Notes under the pieces: generated by a model | What the model was told of the DNA's origin: nothing | The model's input: the letters and a program-made list of their open reading frames with translations, nothing else | The model's database searches: none | Assembly (NCBI GenBank): GCA_964553405.1 | Contig: CAZKLS010000120.1 | Span: 1 to 7,577 of the forward strand | Direction of reading: 5' to 3' | From: DATIRA01 sp964553405 | GTDB taxonomy: Bacteria > Pseudomonadota > Gammaproteobacteria > Steroidobacterales > Steroidobacteraceae | Length of the DNA: 7,577 nt | Translations under genes and position numbers: made by a program | Shown: positions 1 to 6,732 of the stretch, piece by piece | How the letters are laid out: every line of letters begins with the position of its first letter | Numbering within the stretch: the stretch's first letter is position 1

Positions 1-761
1 CCCGTCCGGCTGGTCGCGAGCGGAATGCGCTCGAGGTCCTCGATGCGCTGCACGTAGCCGGTCGCGCGGACCATGTACTCCGCCTCTGCCATCTCGACGA
101 CGGAGCCGCCAACCTCCTGGTTGCCGGCCCGGATCGCCTGCTCGACCGTCGCGAGCGGTATTCCGTAGCCGCGCAGCCGCAGCGGGTCCACCACCACCTG
201 GTACTGCTTCACCATGCCGCCGACCGTCGCCACCTCGGCCACGCCGTCGAGCGCCTGGAGCTCGAACTTCAGGAACCAGTCCTGCAACGAGCGCAGCTGC
301 GCCAGGTCGTTGCGGCCCGACCGGTCCACCAGCGCGTACTGGTAGATCCAGCCGACGCCGGTCGCATCCGGCCCGAGCGACGGGCGCACGCCCTCGGGCA
401 GGCGCGCGGCGGCCTGGCTCAGGTACTCGAGCACGCGCGAGCGTGCCCAGTACGGGTCGGTGCCGTCGGCGAACAGCACGTTGACGAAGGAGTCCCCGTA
501 GAACGAGTAGCCGCGCACCGTCGTGGCCCCCGGCACCGACAGCAGCGACGTGGTCAGCGGGTAGGTGACCTGGTCCTCCACGACGCGCGGCGCCTGGCCC
601 GGATAAGGAGTGCGTACGATCACCTGCACGTCCGACAGGTCCGGGAGCGCATCCACGGCCGTGTGCCGGATCGAGTACAGGCCCACTGCGGCGAGCATCG
701 CCGAGAGCAGCAGGACGAGGGCCCGGTTCTCCAGCGAGGCGCGGATGATCGCGGTGATCAT
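1..761 (-). CDS. cusA: CusA-type heavy-metal RND efflux pump, N-terminal quarter (partial)
   Basis: Inner-membrane pump subunit of a Cu(I)/Ag(I) tripartite exporter, driven by the proton gradient. My minus-strand translation gives about 254 residues; CusA proteins are about 1,040, so the 3' three quarters lie beyond the left edge. The start (MITAIIRASLENR) matches the E. coli CusA N-terminus. The first transmembrane helix spans about residues 13-30, followed by the hallmark VDALPDLSDVQV (36-47), TPYPGQAP (51-58), VTYPLTT (65-71), DGTDPYWARSRVLEYL (99-114), GPDATGVGWIYQYALVDRSG (130-149) and LRSLQDWFLK (156-165), all typical of the periplasmic pore domain. The CusA-like wording of these motifs favours monovalent Cu/Ag over the CzcA (Co/Zn/Cd) branch, but the substrate methionines described for CusA are outside the window. 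It begins 9 nt after the cusB stop with no clear Shine-Dalgarno, so translation probably depends on coupling to cusB. Confidence 0.95.
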   Translation of the reverse strand, partial: MITAIIRASLENRALVLLLSAMLAAVGLYSIRHTAVDALPDLSDVQVIVRTPYPGQAPRVVEDQVTYPLTTSLLSVPGATTVRGYSFYGDSFVNVLFADGTDPYWARSRVLEYLSQAAARLPEGVRPSLGPDATGVGWIYQYALVDRSGRNDLAQLRSLQDWFLKFELQALDGVAEVATVGGMVKQYQVVVDPLRLRGYGIPLATVEQAIRAGNQEVGGSVVEMAEAEYMVRATGYVQRIEDLERIPLATSRT

Positions 762-770
762 GGTCCGGGC

Positions 771-2123
771 TCAGTGATGATGGTCATGGGACGTTTCCTC
801 GGCGCCGTCGTCCGCCGCCCGATCCGCGTCTTCCCGCTCGGGCTCGGACTCGAGGCGGCGCAGGCCCGCGCGGAGATTGGCCTCGGAGTCGAGCAGGAAC
901 TGGCCGGACACGACGACCTCCTCGCCCGCGGCGAGACCCTCGAGGATCGCGATCCGCTCGCCGCTCTCGAGTCCCGGCACGACGCGCCGTGGCTGGAACC
1001 GTCCGTCGCCCAGCGCCACGACGACACGGTCCTCGGTGCCGCTCCTGATCAGCGCGCTGCGCGGAATGTTCACGACCGGCTCGCCGGGCTCGCCGAGCAG
1101 GCTGATGGACGCGAGCATGTTCGGCCGCAGCACGCCGGGCGGCGCGTCCAGCGTGATGCGAGCCCGCACGCTGCGGGTCTCGGGGTCGAGCTCGGGGTAG
1201 ACGTATTCCACCCGGCCGTTCAGCGTGCGCCCGGGCATGGCGGGGAAGCTGAGCTCGGCCCCGGTGCCCGCTCGTACCCATCCCGACTGGGCTTCGGGAA
1301 TCTCGGCGATGACCCAGAGACTGTCGAGCTCGGTGATCGTCAACACGACCATCTCGGGCGTGACCATCGAGCCCTCCTCGACTTCGAGCGTGGTCACCAC
1401 GCCGGAGACCGGCGCGACGAACGGCACACGACCACCGGCCCGCCCGGATCGTGCCAGGCGGTTCGCCGTGCCCGCATCCAGGCCGAGCGCGCGCAGCCGC
1501 GCACGCGACGCCTCGATCAGCTCCTGGTTGCCGATCGCGAGCGCATCGAGGTATTCCTGCTGCGCGCTCTCCAGCATCGGCGAGTACAGGCGGAACAGCA
1601 GCTGTCCCGCCTCGACGGGATCGCCTACGGCGCGTATCGCGAGGCCCTCGATCCAGCCCTCCGCGCGCGGCCGGACCTGCTGCACACGCCGCTCGTCGTA
1701 GCCGAGGTAACCGACGGTCTCGGCGCGCCGCTCGAGCCGCTCGCGGCTCGCGGCCTCCGTGCGCACGCCCAGCTTGTTGATCACGGCCGGCGAGACGTGG
1801 ACCCCGGGGCTCGCGCCGGGCTCCGCAACCGAATGCGCCCCCGTATCCGGCTCTTCCTCGACGAGGTCCATGCCGCAGATCGGGCATTCGCCGGGTTCGT
1901 CGCTGACGATCTCGGGGTGCATCGGACAGCGGTAGAGCGGGTTGGTGTGCTTCAGCGCATGCTCCACGGCGGTATCGTCCGCTGCCTGCGCGGCCGGCTC
2001 GGAGGCCTGCTCGCCCGGGCAGCCCGCCAGCAGCAGCAAGCCGGCCAGCAAGGCCATCGAGACTGCAATGCGGCGGCCTGCGCCTTCGGCAATCAGCGAT
2101 CGCTTCTGCGTGTACGGGCTCAT
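771..2123 (-). CDS. cusB: CusB-type efflux RND periplasmic adaptor, lipidated, with N-terminal heavy-metal-binding domain
   Basis: Membrane-fusion protein linking the RND pump to the outer-membrane channel; 450 aa. A lipoprotein signal is visible: hydrophobic stretch about 21-34 and lipobox LAGC with Cys35 as acylation site. A compact heavy-metal-binding domain follows at about 64-87 (YRCPMHPEI ... GECPICGMDL), with Cys66, Met68, His69, Cys80, Cys83 and Met85 as likely ligands. Then come the adaptor core (barrel-sandwich/lipoyl halves about 145-180 and 232-262, with an alpha-hairpin around 180-222), the beta-barrel (about 265-345, including LDSLWVIAEIPE) and the membrane-proximal domain to about 425. 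The tail is acidic and ends HDHHH, a possible extra metal site. ATG overlaps the cusC stop (ATGA) and has GGAGG six bases upstream, fixing the start. Many CusB-family proteins carry this metal-binding domain; its role in handing metal to the pump is inferred here. Confidence 0.93.
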   Translation of the reverse strand: MSPYTQKRSLIAEGAGRRIAVSMALLAGLLLLAGCPGEQASEPAAQAADDTAVEHALKHTNPLYRCPMHPEIVSDEPGECPICGMDLVEEEPDTGAHSVAEPGASPGVHVSPAVINKLGVRTEAASRERLERRAETVGYLGYDERRVQQVRPRAEGWIEGLAIRAVGDPVEAGQLLFRLYSPMLESAQQEYLDALAIGNQELIEASRARLRALGLDAGTANRLARSGRAGGRVPFVAPVSGVVTTLEVEEGSMVTPEMVVLTITELDSLWVIAEIPEAQSGWVRAGTGAELSFPAMPGRTLNGRVEYVYPELDPETRSVRARITLDAPPGVLRPNMLASISLLGEPGEPVVNIPRSALIRSGTEDRVVVALGDGRFQPRRVVPGLESGERIAILEGLAAGEEVVVSGQFLLDSEANLRAGLRRLESEPEREDADRAADDGAEETSHDHHH

Positions 2124-3427
2124 GACTGGCCTCCGCTCAGGTAATCGATCTGGTGCTGCGCCTGCGCTCGGTCGGCCGCGAGCCGCAGGTGCTTGATGCG
2201 TGTTTCGAGCGCGACTTCACGGGCGCTGATGACTTCCTCGAGCATCGCCCTGTTGTTGCGCCAGGCGAGCATCGCCGCCTCGATCGACTGCTCCGCGAGC
2301 GGCAGCAGCTCGGACTCGTAGAACCTCTCGAGCTCGAGCGTGCGGCTCGCATCGGCCCAGGCCTCGGCCAGCATCGCGCTCATCTCGCGCACGTGGTCCT
2401 CGTGCATTTCGACCAGCCCGCGGGCCTCGGCGCGTGCCGCCGATACCTCCCGGTCCTGCCGGTTCTTCCTGAACAGCGGCAGGTCGAAGCTGACCATCGC
2501 ACTCACCATGTCGGAGCGCGCGCTCCCGTCCTGCATCTCTCCCTCCCGCCAGCCGTAGCTCAGGTCCAGCATCCAGCCCGGACGATTGCGCTGCAGCGCG
2601 AGCTCGGCCGTCGTTTCAGCCGCGCGGATCCGGCGCTCGTAGTCCAGCTGTGCCGGGTGCTGGTGCAACGCGTGCTCGAGCTCGGCCAGGGGCGCGGGTT
2701 CCCGCGCCGCAGGAAGCACGAACGGACCGGCCTGGCTGGCAGCCTCGTCCCCCAGCCAGCGGCGCAGCTGCGCACGTTGCACGGCTTCGTCCCGGTCGAG
2801 GTCGAGCTGGCGCTCGCGGAGCATCGCGGCATCGAGGCCCGCCCGCAGCACGTCGAGTTGCTTGCCCTGACCGGAGGCGTAGCGCGCCGTGGCCGAGCGA
2901 CGCAGCTGCTCCACCCAGTCCTGCTCGACCTCGAGCAGTTCGCCGGTCCGTTTCAGGTAAGCGAGCTCGGTCCACACGCGCCGGACCTCCAGTCGCACCC
3001 GCAGCCGCCGGTCCGCGGCCACGGCCTCGCTGGCACTTGCCGAGATGTCCATGCGCTCCCGCGCGAGCCTGCGCGTGTCGCCGGCGGGAAACTCCTGGCT
3101 GACGCCGAGCTCCAGCATGGTCATGTCCTCGTCGTCCAGGCTGAACGTATCGACGGGGACGTTGACCGCTCCGAGGCGCAGCCGCGGGTCCATCAGCTGG
3201 CCCTCGGCCACGCCGCGCTCGCGCATCGCAAGGGACTCCTCGGCCAGCACGCGCAGCACCGCGTCGCGCTCGACGGCGATGCGTTCCGCTTCCGCCAGCG
3301 AGAGCGCGGACGATGCGGGACTGAATGAAACCAGGGCCCCGACAAGCACGAGGCCGAGGGACTTTCGCGGGTCCACGCGACGGACCACGGGGATCGACCG
3401 GCTCGCCGCCGGACGCAGATTGAGCAT
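2120..3427 (-). CDS. cusC: TolC-family outer-membrane efflux protein (CusC-like)
   Basis: Outer-membrane channel of the tripartite metal pump; 435 aa, the usual TolC-family length. The N-terminus has a basic stretch (RR ... RK, 16-22), a hydrophobic core (about 24-36) and a likely signal peptidase I site after ASSA (residue 41). I see no cysteine anywhere, so unlike E. coli CusC this channel is probably not lipidated. Two outer-membrane-efflux repeats can be inferred: about 43-235 with the family motif QEFPAGDTRRLARE (111-124), and about 245-430 with a strand plus turn MVSFDLPLFRKNRQ (311-324). Both are followed by long Ala/Arg/Glu-rich helices, as expected for the periplasmic tunnel. The symbol rests on gene order more than on sequence; CzcC-like is the alternative. 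The ATG is supported by GGGAG seven bases upstream. The stop overlaps the cusB start by 4 nt. Confidence 0.9.
   Translation of the reverse strand: MLNLRPAASRSIPVVRRVDPRKSLGLVLVGALVSFSPASSALSLAEAERIAVERDAVLRVLAEESLAMRERGVAEGQLMDPRLRLGAVNVPVDTFSLDDEDMTMLELGVSQEFPAGDTRRLARERMDISASASEAVAADRRLRVRLEVRRVWTELAYLKRTGELLEVEQDWVEQLRRSATARYASGQGKQLDVLRAGLDAAMLRERQLDLDRDEAVQRAQLRRWLGDEAASQAGPFVLPAAREPAPLAELEHALHQHPAQLDYERRIRAAETTAELALQRNRPGWMLDLSYGWREGEMQDGSARSDMVSAMVSFDLPLFRKNRQDREVSAARAEARGLVEMHEDHVREMSAMLAEAWADASRTLELERFYESELLPLAEQSIEAAMLAWRNNRAMLEEVISAREVALETRIKHLRLAADRAQAQHQIDYLSGGQS
2130..2134 (-). promoter_or_regulatory. Ribosome binding site of cusB
   Basis: On the minus strand GGAGG lies six bases before the ATG at 2123. 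It sits inside the 3' end of the cusC-like gene, so cusB initiates within cusC, consistent with the ATGA stop/start overlap at 2120-2123 and translational coupling. Confidence 0.8.
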
Positions 3428-3434
3428 GACCAGA

Positions 3435-3439
3435 CTCCC
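3435..3439 (-). promoter_or_regulatory. Ribosome binding site of cusC-like gene
   Basis: GGGAG on the minus strand, seven bases before ATG 3427. It supports this start over the in-frame GTG codons at residues 14 and 18. The rest of the 60-nt gap (3428-3487) shows no convincing promoter or terminator, so cusC is probably co-transcribed with the upstream small gene. Confidence 0.7.
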
Positions 3440-3487
3440 TACAACGACAGTGGGCTCGAAAACCCGGAAAGGCGATGAGGAGTCGGA

Positions 3488-3988
3488 CTACTCGATGAAG
3501 CGACAGAAACTGACGGTCAGCGGCGTCGGCGGCGCGGCCGCGACGGCATGCTGGGCCGGGAAGCGGACCGCCGCGGTCGGAAGCGCGGGAACCGTGTATG
3601 CGACCGCCAGTGGCGGAACGAGGACGGCGCCGGCCGTGCGCGCATCGACCTGCGGGTCGTGCGGAAACGAACACTGCTCGTCCGCGGCACCGGACCCGTG
3701 GCCCAAATCCGCGGGGCAGTAGATGCAGTGCCGCGTGGTCTCGTGGACCGGGTCGCCGCCGGCGTGGTGGGCGTGACCCCCGTGCGCGCCGTGGTCCATG
3801 CCCGCGTGCTCAGCCAGCGCCGCCGCGGCCTGAGTTCCGCTGCCCTCGCCGGCGTGGGCCATCACGCAGGGCAGCGCGGCCATCTGCAGCCAGGCGAGGC
3901 AGAACAACGCGAGCACGCTCCTGGCGAGCGCACGCTGCCTGCGCCTGATCCAGGCGAGCCCCGTCGGCATGCCCGCACGGCTGTTCAT
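3488..3988 (-). CDS. Small exported His/Met/Cys-rich protein at the head of the metal-efflux operon
   Basis: Predicted 166-aa periplasmic protein; I do not recognise a named family with certainty, though short cysteine-containing proteins like this (some annotated DUF2946-like) are known next to Cus-type operons. The N-terminus has a basic region (RRRQRALAR, 15-23), a hydrophobic core (SVLALFCLAWLQMAALP, 24-40) and a likely cleavage after VMA (residue 44). The mature part begins with a His/Gly/Met stretch (61-80, including MDHGAHGGHAHH), then HCIYC (87-91), Cys106 and a C-terminal FCRFIE (161-166). These are plausible Cu(I)/Ag(I) ligands. A metallochaperone or sensor role comparable to CusF is my inference. 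The start at 3988 is uncertain: no Shine-Dalgarno is visible, and the in-frame ATG at 3970 is a good alternative that keeps the whole signal peptide. The same reading frame stays open far upstream, but only as antisense to the divergent lipoprotein gene. Confidence 0.78.
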   Translation of the reverse strand: MNSRAGMPTGLAWIRRRQRALARSVLALFCLAWLQMAALPCVMAHAGEGSGTQAAAALAEHAGMDHGAHGGHAHHAGGDPVHETTRHCIYCPADLGHGSGAADEQCSFPHDPQVDARTAGAVLVPPLAVAYTVPALPTAAVRFPAQHAVAAAPPTPLTVSFCRFIE

Positions 3989-3996
3989 GAGCGCCG

Positions 3997-4026
3997 ACAC
4001 TAGCGCGCCACCCGGCGCGATGGCAA
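3997..4026 (-). promoter_or_regulatory. Candidate promoter of the metal operon with a dyad in its spacer
   Basis: On the minus strand TTGCCA (4026-4021, five of six to the sigma-70 -35 box) and TAGTGT (4002-3997, a weak -10 box) are 18 bp apart. The spacer contains a perfect 6-bp inverted repeat, CGCGCC and GGCGCG with four bases between (4004-4019). A dyad between -35 and -10 with a slightly long spacer is the layout used by MerR-family activators such as CueR, but the sequence does not match the usual CueR box. The predicted transcript would start close to ATG 3988, which favours either a near-leaderless message or the start at 3970. Confidence 0.35.
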
Positions 4027-4075
4027 GCAGGCAGCCACCAGTGACTCGCGAAACGAAGCGCCCGGTCCCGAACCC

Positions 4076-5308
4076 ATGAACTGCTGCACAATGGCGTCCG
4101 TGAGGAACATGCTGACCACGACCACGCTCGTGCTGCTGCTCGCGGCCTGCGCTCGCGAGCCCGGACCCTGGCTGGACGGGGTTGAACGTCGCGAGCTGCC
4201 GGCAGGCACCGGCGCCCGGTATCCGAATCTCGCAGCGGGTCCGGCCGGGGAAGTGGTCGCCGGCTGGCTGGAACCCCGGGGCGATGGCTACGCGCTGCGC
4301 TTCGCGGACTGGAGACAGGGCCGCTGGCAGCCGGCCCGCACGGTGGCGAGCGGATCGAACTGGTTCATCAACTGGGCCGACTTCCCTTCCGTCGTGCCGC
4401 TCGGCGGCGACCGGCTGGCTGCTCACTGGCTGGAGCAGACCGCCGGGGGAATCTATTCCTACGACGTTCGCGTGAGCCTGTCCGAGGACGGTGGCCGTAG
4501 CTGGTCCGGCCCCTTCAGCCCGCACGACGATGGGACGCCGACCGAGCACGGATTCGTTTCGCTTTACGGCTGGGATGGCCGGCCATGGGCGGCATGGCTC
4601 GACGGGCGGCACACCGGCGGCGGCCACGCGAGCGGCAACGGGCACGGCCCGGCGGACGGCGCGATGACGTTGCGCGGCGGACCGTTGACCCCGGCGGGCG
4701 GCGAGGACGTCGAGATCGATGCCAGGGTCTGCGACTGCTGCCAGACCGACGTCGCGATCACCGCGGACGGTCCAGTACTCGTGTACCGGGATCGCGACGT
4801 GGACGAGATCCGCGACATCGCGCTGCGACGCTGGACCGCGGAAGGCTGGTCCGACCCGGTGCCCGTCCACGCCGACGGCTGGCGGATCGATGCCTGCCCG
4901 GTGAACGGACCGGCGGTGGACGCCAGTGGTTCGACGGTGGTGGTCGCGTGGTTCACGGCGCCGGACCTGCCGCGGGTCCGGCTCGCCTTCTCCGAGGACG
5001 GCGGGCGCTCGTTTTCCCGGCCTCTCGAGGTCGCCGCAGGCCGGGTCGCGGGACGCGTGGACGTCGTGCTCGCGGACGGGCGGGCGATCGTCAGCTGGCT
5101 CGAGGACGGGGATTCCGGGGGCCGGATTCGTGCCCAGCCGTTCGACCGGGACGGGCCGGCCGGAGAGGCGGTCGACATCGCGGGATCGAGCGTAGCCCGT
5201 TCGTCGGGATTCCCGCAGATGGTCTCGACCGGCGGCGGGATCCTGTTCGCCTGGACCGAAGTCAACGACCCGCCGAAAGTGGTCACGGCCCTCGTCACTC
5301 TGCGCTAG
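4076..5308 (+). CDS. Asp-box (BNR/sialidase-fold) lipoprotein with a CxCC motif, function unknown
   Basis: Predicted 410-aa exported lipoprotein: hydrophobic stretch about 12-22 and lipobox LAAC with Cys25. Two clear Asp-boxes, SEDGGRSW (136-143) and SEDGGRSF (306-313), plus repeated beta-strand patterns such as EVVAGWLE, RLAAHWLE, TVVVAWFT, AIVSWLED and ILFAWTEV, indicate a propeller of the sialidase/BNR type. It lacks an evident F/Y-R-I-P sialidase motif, so I would not call it a sialidase. The striking part is V-C-D-C-C-Q-T (218-224) followed by D-A-C-P-V-N-G-P (272-279): four cysteines that could bind a metal or form disulfides. A His/Gly patch (179-191) lies between the Asp-boxes. It is transcribed away from the Cus-type operon across an 87-nt region. 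The start is uncertain; in-frame ATG 4091, GTG 4100 and ATG 4109 are alternatives, and none has a good Shine-Dalgarno. The only basic residue before the hydrophobic core, Arg10, disfavours 4109. Confidence 0.82.
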   Translation: MNCCTMASVRNMLTTTTLVLLLAACAREPGPWLDGVERRELPAGTGARYPNLAAGPAGEVVAGWLEPRGDGYALRFADWRQGRWQPARTVASGSNWFINWADFPSVVPLGGDRLAAHWLEQTAGGIYSYDVRVSLSEDGGRSWSGPFSPHDDGTPTEHGFVSLYGWDGRPWAAWLDGRHTGGGHASGNGHGPADGAMTLRGGPLTPAGGEDVEIDARVCDCCQTDVAITADGPVLVYRDRDVDEIRDIALRRWTAEGWSDPVPVHADGWRIDACPVNGPAVDASGSTVVVAWFTAPDLPRVRLAFSEDGGRSFSRPLEVAAGRVAGRVDVVLADGRAIVSWLEDGDSGGRIRAQPFDRDGPAGEAVDIAGSSVARSSGFPQMVSTGGGILFAWTEVNDPPKVVTALVTLR

Positions 5309-5344
5309 CCGGGGCACCCTGTACCGCAACTGCGCTGTGCTAGC
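5300..5344 (+). repeat. 10-bp direct repeat pair around the icd upstream region
   Basis: CTGCGCTAGC (5300-5309) and CTGTGCTAGC (5335-5344) match at nine of ten positions and are 35 bp apart. Each ends in the palindrome GCTAGC. The first copy includes the stop codon of the lipoprotein gene; the second overlaps the candidate icd -10 element. They could be operator half-sites or chance. Confidence 0.3.
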
Positions 5345-5346
5345 AT
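5338..5346 (+). promoter_or_regulatory. Candidate extended -10 element for icd
   Basis: TGC followed by TAGCAT resembles a TGn-extended -10 box about 40 bp before the icd ATG. No good -35 box is visible at the expected distance, so this rests on the -10 region alone. No rho-independent terminator is seen between the lipoprotein gene and icd. Confidence 0.25.
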
Positions 5347-5375
5347 TCGCGGTCAATCTCAGCTAAATCCGAACC

Positions 5376-5379
5376 GGAG
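5376..5379 (+). promoter_or_regulatory. Ribosome binding site of icd
   Basis: GGAG lies eight bases upstream of ATG 5388, a good spacing that supports the chosen start. Confidence 0.65.
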
Positions 5380-5387
5380 ACAGCTCG

Positions 5388-6689
<1,302 letters not shown>

Positions 6690-6709
6690 CCGGCACCGTG
6701 GTGCACCGG
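6690..6709 (+). repeat. Imperfect inverted repeat in the icd-aceK gap
   Basis: Directly after the icd stop, CCGGCACC and GGTGCACCGG face each other across two bases; they can pair as CCGG plus CAC with a two-base bulge on the 3' side and a four-base loop. The inner GGTGCACC (6700-6707) is itself palindromic. There is no T-run after it, so it is not a standard rho-independent terminator. It could trim or attenuate the message between icd and aceK. Confidence 0.4.
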
Positions 6710-6732
6710 AGCGGACCGCCCGGCGGCGGGAC

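Noticed and set aside
663..2144. 493-residue plus-strand open frame opposite cusB
   Set aside because: It mirrors the cusB coding strand; the translation is Arg/His/Asp-rich with no domain. High G+C keeps antisense frames open.
2153..3328. 391-residue plus-strand open frame opposite cusC
   Set aside because: Antisense shadow of a well-supported TolC-family gene; no ribosome site or recognisable domain.
3428..3487. Separate promoter for cusC
   Set aside because: No -35/-10 pair found in the 60-nt gap; only a ribosome site is supported.
3997..4026. Classical CueR operator
   Set aside because: The geometry is similar, but the dyad CGCGCC/GGCGCG does not match the known CueR box, so only a candidate promoter is reported.
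4076..5308. Annotation as an active exo-alpha-sialidase
   Set aside because: Asp-boxes show the fold only. No F/Y-R-I-P motif or convincing catalytic set is visible, and the genomic context points to metals, not sugars.
3989..5356. Extension of the small minus-strand gene's reading frame to a 622-residue protein
   Set aside because: The upstream part is antisense to the Asp-box lipoprotein gene, has low-complexity Arg/Pro/Val-rich translation and no signal or domain. The credible signal peptide starts only at 3988 or 3970.
6690..6709. Rho-independent terminator after icd
   Set aside because: The stem is bulged and no T-run follows.
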